A DNA stretch of 64,000 nucleotides from Vibrio ezurae NBRC 102218 (lineage in GTDB: Bacteria; Pseudomonadota; Gammaproteobacteria; Enterobacterales; Vibrionaceae): NCBI RefSeq assembly GCF_000467185.1, contig NZ_BATM01000037.1, positions 62,001-126,000 on the forward strand, written 5' to 3'. Both the position numbers and the translations under genes were made by a program. Below the pieces are notes generated by a model that did not search any database, had not been told where the DNA came from, and worked only from the letters and a program-made list of their open reading frames with translations. Positions 59,795 to 64,000 of this stretch are shown piece after piece; position 1 is the stretch's first letter; the number at the start of each line of letters is the position of its first letter.

Positions 59795-60961
59795 ATGAAA
59801 ATAGCTATCGCAGGAACAGGCTACGTAGGCTTGTCAAACTCAGTGTTGCTCGCACAGCACAATGAAGTGGTTGCAGTGGATATCATCCCTGAGAAGGTTG
59901 AACTGCTAAATAAGAAAAAATCTCCAATTGCAGATGTAGAGATAGAGCAGTTTCTTGCCGAGAAAGAACTGAATTTTGTGGCGACGTTGGATAAAGAACT
60001 GGCATACAAAGACGCTAAGTTTGTTGTGATTGCAACGCCAACTGATTATGACCCGCAAACGAATTATTTCAATACTTCGTCAGTAGAAGCGGTCATTAAA
60101 GATGTCATGGCGATTAACCCGCAAGCGGTTATGGTGATTAAGTCAACAGTCCCAGTAGGTTATACTGCTCGCATTAAGCAAGAGTTTGGCTGTGACAATA
60201 TTATCTTCTCACCTGAATTCCTGCGTGAAGGTCGAGCTTTGTACGATAACTTGTACCCATCGCGCATTATTGTTGGTGAGCGCAGTGAACGTGCTGAAAC
60301 TTTTGCTGGCCTATTGGTTGAAGGTGCGCAAAAAGAAAATATCGATGTTTTGTTTACTGATTCAACAGAAGCCGAAGCCGTTAAGCTATTTTCAAATACG
60401 TACTTAGCACTACGTGTTGCTTACTTTAATGAGTTGGATTCTTACGCTGAAGCTATTGGCTTAGATTCTCGTCAAATTATTGAAGGTGTAGGCTTAGACC
60501 CACGCATTGGTAATCACTACAATAACCCTTCCTTTGGTTATGGCGGTTACTGTTTACCTAAAGATACTAAGCAGTTATTAGCTAACTATCAGGAAGTGCC
60601 AAATAATATTATTGGTGCAATCGTTGATGCTAACCGTACTCGTAAAGACTTTATTGCTGACTCTATCATTAAGCGTAGCCCTAAGATTGTTGGGATTTAC
60701 CGTCTTATCATGAAAGCGGGTTCCGATAACTTCCGTGCTTCTTCTATTCAAGGCATTATGAAGCGCTTGAAAGCTAAAGGCATTGAAGTGGTTGTTTATG
60801 AACCTGTGTTGCAAGAAGAGCACTTCTTTAACTCACGTAATATTCGCGACCTAGAAGAGTTTAAAGCAGTATCTGATGTGATTGTGTCTAACCGTATGGT
60901 CGAAGAGATCAAGGACGTAGCAGAGAAGGTTTACACTCGCGATTTATTCGGCAGTGATTAA
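59795..60961 (+). CDS. ugd: UDP-glucose 6-dehydrogenase
   Basis: 388 residues, E. coli Ugd length. Two-step NAD-dependent oxidation of UDP-glucose to UDP-glucuronate. NAD-binding [17 protein letters not shown] at the start, [20 protein letters not shown] in the middle, and the catalytic cysteine in [12 protein letters not shown]. The product feeds the 4-epimerase at 43.6 kb. Second gene of wzz-ugd, ended by a strong terminator. Confidence 0.97.
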   Translation: MKIAIAGTGYVGLSNSVLLAQHNEVVAVDIIPEKVELLNKKKSPIADVEIEQFLAEKELNFVATLDKELAYKDAKFVVIATPTDYDPQTNYFNTSSVEAVIKDVMAINPQAVMVIKSTVPVGYTARIKQEFGCDNIIFSPEFLREGRALYDNLYPSRIIVGERSERAETFAGLLVEGAQKENIDVLFTDSTEAEAVKLFSNTYLALRVAYFNELDSYAEAIGLDSRQIIEGVGLDPRIGNHYNNPSFGYGGYCLPKDTKQLLANYQEVPNNIIGAIVDANRTRKDFIADSIIKRSPKIVGIYRLIMKAGSDNFRASSIQGIMKRLKAKGIEVVVYEPVLQEEHFFNSRNIRDLEEFKAVSDVIVSNRMVEEIKDVAEKVYTRDLFGSD

Positions 60962-60984
60962 TTGCTTTCGATATTAAATACGAT

Positions 60985-61018
60985 AAAAGGCGCTCATTTT
61001 GAGCGCCTTTTCTATTTT
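60985..61018 (+). terminator. ugd terminator
   Basis: AAAAGGCGCTCA and TGAGCGCCTTTT around a 3-nt loop, followed by CTATTTTT. It lies 24 bp after ugd and may also stop hslU transcription from the other side. Confidence 0.88.
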
Positions 61019-61044
61019 TGATAGCCAACTTGAAGGATTTCGAG

Positions 61045-62379
61045 CTACAGAATAAAGCGACTCAAATCTTCATCTTCAACCAGCTTACCTAGTTTACTTT
61101 CAACATAGCTAGCATCAATTTTAAGTTCAGAGCCTGACTTTTCAGTGGCGTCATAAGAGATTTCATCCATTAGACGTTCCATCACAGTATATAAGCGACG
61201 CGCACCGATATTTTCAGTAGTTTCATTTACCTGCCATGCGGCTTCAGCGATATGCTTGATGCCATCTTCGGTAAATTCTACATTCACATCTTCGGTTTTT
61301 AGAAGGGCAACATATTGCTCAGTCAAAGACGCTCTAGGCTCAGTTAGAATGCGCTCAAAGTCATGGCTTGAAAGTGCTTCTAACTCTACACGGATCGGCA
61401 AGCGACCTTGCAACTCAGGGATAAGGTCGGAAGGCTTAGCCACTTGGAATGCACCCGAGGCGATAAACAAGATATGGTCAGTTTTTACCATGCCGTGTTT
61501 GGTCGATACTGTGCTGCCTTCAATCAGTGGCAACAAGTCACGTTGCACACCTTCACGAGATACGTCAGGGCCTGAGCTTTCACCGCGTTTACAGATCTTA
61601 TCGAATTCGTCGATGAAAACGATGCCGTTGTTTTCAACGTTGAAGATAGCGTCTTCTTTAAGCTCTTCTTGGTTGACCAGCTTAGCGGCTTCTTCTTCAA
61701 CTAACGCTTTGAATGCTTCTTTAATTTTCAGCTTACGGCTTTTCTTAGTATTACCGGCAAGGTTTTGGAACATCCCTTGTAGCTGGTTAGTCATCTCTTC
61801 CATGCCAGGAGGTGACATGATTTCTACGCCCATTTGTGGTGCGGCAACTTCGATATCAATTTCTTTGTCGTCCAGTTTGCCTTCACGCAGTTTTTTACGG
61901 AAGATTTGACGAGTATTTGAGCTGGTATCTTGTGGCTTTTCGTTTTCACCCCATGCATCGCGTGCCGGTGGCAATAAGGCATCGAGAATGCGTTCTTCGG
62001 CTTGTTCTTCAGCGCGGAATTTTACTTTTTCTGTCGCTTGTTGGTGAGTCATCTTCACTGCAACTTCGGTCAAGTCGCGAATGATGGTTTCGACTTCTTT
62101 ACCTACATAGCCCACTTCGGTGAATTTTGTCGCTTCCACTTTCATAAAAGGTGCGTTGGCCAGTTTTGCCAGACGACGAGCAATTTCTGTTTTACCCACG
62201 CCTGTTGGGCCGATCATTAGGATATTTTTTGGTGTTACTTCAGCGCGCAAATCTTCGTCTAATTGCATGCGGCGCCAGCGGTTACGCAGAGCAATAGCTA
62301 CAGAACGCTTGGCATTGTCTTGACCGATGATGTGTCGGTTCAGTTCATGTACGATTTCACGAGGAGTCATCTCAGACAT
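61045..62379 (-). CDS. hslU: HslU, ATPase subunit of the HslUV protease
   Basis: 444 residues. AAA+ unfoldase of the ClpYQ protease. Walker [10 protein letters not shown] is near residue 57 and Walker B is FIDEFDKI. The I-domain spans about 110-240 and the sensor region has [15 protein letters not shown]. The C-terminus ends [10 protein letters not shown], the tail that docks into HslV. It follows hslV by 9 bp. Confidence 0.98.
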   Translation of the reverse strand: MSEMTPREIVHELNRHIIGQDNAKRSVAIALRNRWRRMQLDEDLRAEVTPKNILMIGPTGVGKTEIARRLAKLANAPFMKVEATKFTEVGYVGKEVETIIRDLTEVAVKMTHQQATEKVKFRAEEQAEERILDALLPPARDAWGENEKPQDTSSNTRQIFRKKLREGKLDDKEIDIEVAAPQMGVEIMSPPGMEEMTNQLQGMFQNLAGNTKKSRKLKIKEAFKALVEEEAAKLVNQEELKEDAIFNVENNGIVFIDEFDKICKRGESSGPDVSREGVQRDLLPLIEGSTVSTKHGMVKTDHILFIASGAFQVAKPSDLIPELQGRLPIRVELEALSSHDFERILTEPRASLTEQYVALLKTEDVNVEFTEDGIKHIAEAAWQVNETTENIGARRLYTVMERLMDEISYDATEKSGSELKIDASYVESKLGKLVEDEDLSRFIL

Positions 62380-62388
62380 ATTAATTCC

Positions 62389-62913
62389 TTAGTACTCAAG
62401 TTCATCAATAGTGTGATGATGGTTAGTAAATACACAGATATCGCCTGCGATCTTGAGAGCTTTTTCTGCAATCTCTCTTGCGTCTAGATCTGTATTTTCT
62501 AGTAATGCAGTTGCGGCTGCTTGAGCAAAGTTGCCACCAGAACCAATAGCAACAAGGTCGTGTTCAGGTTGAACAACATCACCATTACCAGTAATGATGA
62601 AAGAGGCGGTGTCATCGGCTACCACAAGCAGTGCTTCTAGGCGACGCAGGGCGCGGTCGCTACGCCAATCTTTAGCCAGCTCTACAGCGGCGCGAGTCAG
62701 ATGGCCTTGGTGCATTTGCAGCTTGCTTTCTAGTCGCTCAAATAGGGTGAATGCGTCAGCGGTACCGCCAGCAAAACCAGCAAGTACTTTGTCGTTGTAG
62801 AGTCGGCGAACTTTCTGTGCGTTGCCTTTCATTACAGTGTTGCCTAGAGAAACTTGTCCATCACCAGCGATGACGACTTTATTGTTTCGGCGTACGGATA
62901 CTATGGTAGTCAC
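62389..62913 (-). CDS. hslV: HslV, peptidase subunit of the HslUV protease
   Basis: 174 residues from the GTG at 62913, giving [20 protein letters not shown]; the threonine after Met becomes the catalytic N-terminal residue, so this start is required. AAGGAAA lies about 6 nt upstream. The ATG nine codons earlier would bury the nucleophile. [15 protein letters not shown] and [14 protein letters not shown] are typical. Confidence 0.97.
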   Translation of the reverse strand: MTTIVSVRRNNKVVIAGDGQVSLGNTVMKGNAQKVRRLYNDKVLAGFAGGTADAFTLFERLESKLQMHQGHLTRAAVELAKDWRSDRALRRLEALLVVADDTASFIITGNGDVVQPEHDLVAIGSGGNFAQAAATALLENTDLDAREIAEKALKIAGDICVFTNHHHTIDELEY

Positions 62914-63033
62914 GAGGTTTCCTTCTAATTTTAATTTCACCAGTGAGATTAAAATGAAGTGGGGACGGACGTGGGCAAATTCAAGGTGACAGTAGAGAGG
63001 AGTGCAGGCTTATAGTAAATCAAATCAAAGAAA

Positions 63034-63067
63034 AACAGCCTTGGTTATAATGTTAACCAAGGCTGTT
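63034..63067 (-). terminator. ftsN terminator
   Basis: AACAGCCTTGGTTA pairs with TAACCAAGGCTGTT (14 bp, 6-nt loop) and is followed on the minus strand by TTTCTTTG. It lies just after the ftsN stop and separates it from hslV. Confidence 0.85.
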
Positions 63068-63070
63068 AGA

Positions 63071-63631
63071 TTAGTAACCGGGATCTTTTTGGATCATACA
63101 AGGTTCAATTTTGGCACGTTGCAGTTTGTGCATATCTCGCACGGCATCGCGTTTACGAGGGTAAGGCCCTAGAATAACACGATGATAATGACTACCCGAT
63201 CTTTGTCGTATTTCACTTTTTATACCTTGAAAAGCAATGTCTACTTTGCGCGACTTGGCTTGCGCAACAGTGCGGTAAGCGCCACATTGCATTATGTAAG
63301 GTATTTTAGGCAGCTTCTCTTCTTTGGCGACGACTTTAATTTCACGCTCAGGCAATGTTTTCACATATTCCCACTGCTCTTCTGGAGGAGGTGGTAGGTT
63401 TTCTGCGCTCTTATTTACCGTCGATTGCTCTTTTGCCGTTAGGTCAACGTCTACTGGCTGTTGAGGCTCTGGAGTTTTGCTTAAGGAATATAACCCATAG
63501 CTAAATGCACCAATCAATGCGCCAGCAAAGACGATCATCTTCCAAGGTTTTTTGGATTGTTTTGATGGGGCTGGTTTACGCGTTTTTTTAGGTTGCGTAC
63601 GGCCACCCTTTACATAGTCTTTTCTTGCCAC
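63071..63631 (-). CDS. ftsN: Cell division protein FtsN
   Basis: 186 residues, much shorter than E. coli FtsN (319) but ordinary for vibrios. A basic cytoplasmic tail (ARKDYVKGGRTQPKKTRKP), a membrane helix at about 30-50 (MIVFAGALIGAFSYGLYSL) and a Pro/Glu-rich linker precede a C-terminal SPOR domain (about 110-182, YIMQCGAYRTVAQAKSRKVD) that binds denuded peptidoglycan at the septum. The E. coli-style internal repeats are missing. It lies downstream of cytR, as in related species. Confidence 0.92.
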   Translation of the reverse strand: MARKDYVKGGRTQPKKTRKPAPSKQSKKPWKMIVFAGALIGAFSYGLYSLSKTPEPQQPVDVDLTAKEQSTVNKSAENLPPPPEEQWEYVKTLPEREIKVVAKEEKLPKIPYIMQCGAYRTVAQAKSRKVDIAFQGIKSEIRQRSGSHYHRVILGPYPRKRDAVRDMHKLQRAKIEPCMIQKDPGY

Positions 63632-63697
63632 TCGAATTAATCTATTCCATTGCTCACGTTTTCTATGTTAATGCAGAAAACGTTCAGATAACAGACC

Positions 63698-64000
63698 CTA
63701 ATAACTTGGTGGTAGGGTACTTTGTCGAATGATCAGTTCTGTTTCCAATAATCGCGAGCCAGAACTGATCTCGTTGCCACTGAGTATCTCAAACAACATC
63801 TGAGTGGCTTGATAGCCTATATCATAACGGGGTTGAGAGACAGTTGTAAGTGGGGGATCACAGTATTCTGAGAACTCTATATTATCAAAGCCAATAAAAG
63901 AAATATCTTGTGGGACCCTAAGCCCCATATTTTTGGCTTCTTTGATTGCACCAATCGCCATCATATCGTTATGGCAAAAAATAGCGCTAGGTGGGGAGCC
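63698..64000 (-). CDS. cytR: CytR, LacI-family repressor (5' part outside window)
   Basis: Only the last 100 codons are inside; the frame is open to base 64000, so the beginning of the gene lies beyond. The visible part is the C-terminal effector-binding lobe: SAIFCHNDMMAIGAIKEAK, then DISFIGFDNIEFSEYCDPPL and TTVSQPRYDIG, ending with LETELIIRQSTLPPSY. The sequence and the ftsN-hslVU neighbourhood point to CytR, which controls nucleoside uptake and, in vibrios, competence and biofilm genes. The DNA-binding domain cannot be seen. Confidence 0.88.
   Translation of the reverse strand, partial: GSPPSAIFCHNDMMAIGAIKEAKNMGLRVPQDISFIGFDNIEFSEYCDPPLTTVSQPRYDIGYQATQMLFEILSGNEISSGSRLLETELIIRQSTLPPSY

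Noticed and set aside
43634..61011. JUMPstart/ops element (RfaH-type) before the surface polysaccharide genes
   Set aside because: I looked for GGCGGTAGC-like sequence upstream of the kdkA, wavE, acetyltransferase and wzz genes and found no match.
61256..61909. 217-codon open frame on the plus strand opposite hslU
   Set aside because: It lies wholly inside hslU, has low-complexity Ser-rich sequence, no ribosome-binding site and no recognisable domain.
1..64000. CRISPR arrays, tRNA or rRNA genes, insertion sequences, toxin-antitoxin pairs
   Set aside because: No regularly spaced repeats, cloverleaf sequences, transposase motifs or paired small genes were found on either strand by eye.

Overview
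This window looks like chromosome I of a member of the Vibrionaceae. I infer this from protein resemblance and gene order: glnA-ntrB-ntrC, typA, a complete type II secretion operon closest to the Vibrio eps genes, pckA, hslOR, nudE-cysQ, bioH, nfuA, ompR-envZ, greB, tex, recG, rpmBG-mutM-coaD, a core-LPS (wav/waa) cluster ending in hldD, and hslVU-ftsN-cytR. The species cannot be named from the sequence alone. I saw no rRNA, tRNA, CRISPR array, insertion sequence or prophage integrase.

1-2.4 kb is an accessory O-antigen (or other surface glycan) glucosylation locus. It has gtrB followed by one reading frame in which a GtrA flippase domain runs without a stop into a GtrII-like glucosyltransferase that leaves the window. 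2.4-7.1 kb is the nitrogen-control operon glnA-ntrB-ntrC, with a recognisable sigma-54 promoter and NtrC sites. 7.1-16.9 kb holds housekeeping genes: typA, yihY, dtd, the GNAT/hotdog gene yiiD, a yicH-like AsmA gene, pckA, hslR and hslO. 17.0-28.4 kb is an unbroken gspC-to-gspN operon, the whole type II secretion apparatus except the prepilin peptidase.

28.5-42 kb carries nudE-cysQ, bioH, a comF/gntX gene, nfuA, the ompR-envZ two-component pair downstream of greB, an unusual exported protein built from four retropepsin-like repeats, tex and recG. 42.2-44.7 kb has the ribosomal operon rpmB-rpmG, mutM, and a UDP-glucuronate 4-epimerase-like gene overlapping the mutM stop.

44.7-58.5 kb is the lipopolysaccharide core region: coaD, an OpsX-like heptosyltransferase, kdkA, waaA, several glycosyltransferases, a WavE-family gene, an acetyltransferase, an O-antigen ligase, waaF, lpxM and hldD. 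Part of it (about 49.5-55.5 kb) is visibly AT-rich and looks like a variable cassette. wzz and ugd follow at 58.6-61 kb with no O-unit genes between them and hldD, so the O-antigen polymerisation genes must lie elsewhere if they exist. 61.0-64 kb is hslV-hslU, ftsN and the 3' part of cytR.

The gtr locus, the core cluster, waaL, wzz and ugd all act on the cell-surface glycan, and the type II system exports proteins across the same outer membrane. The most unusual objects are the GtrA-glucosyltransferase fusion with its run of nine A and the four-repeat retropepsin-like protein.
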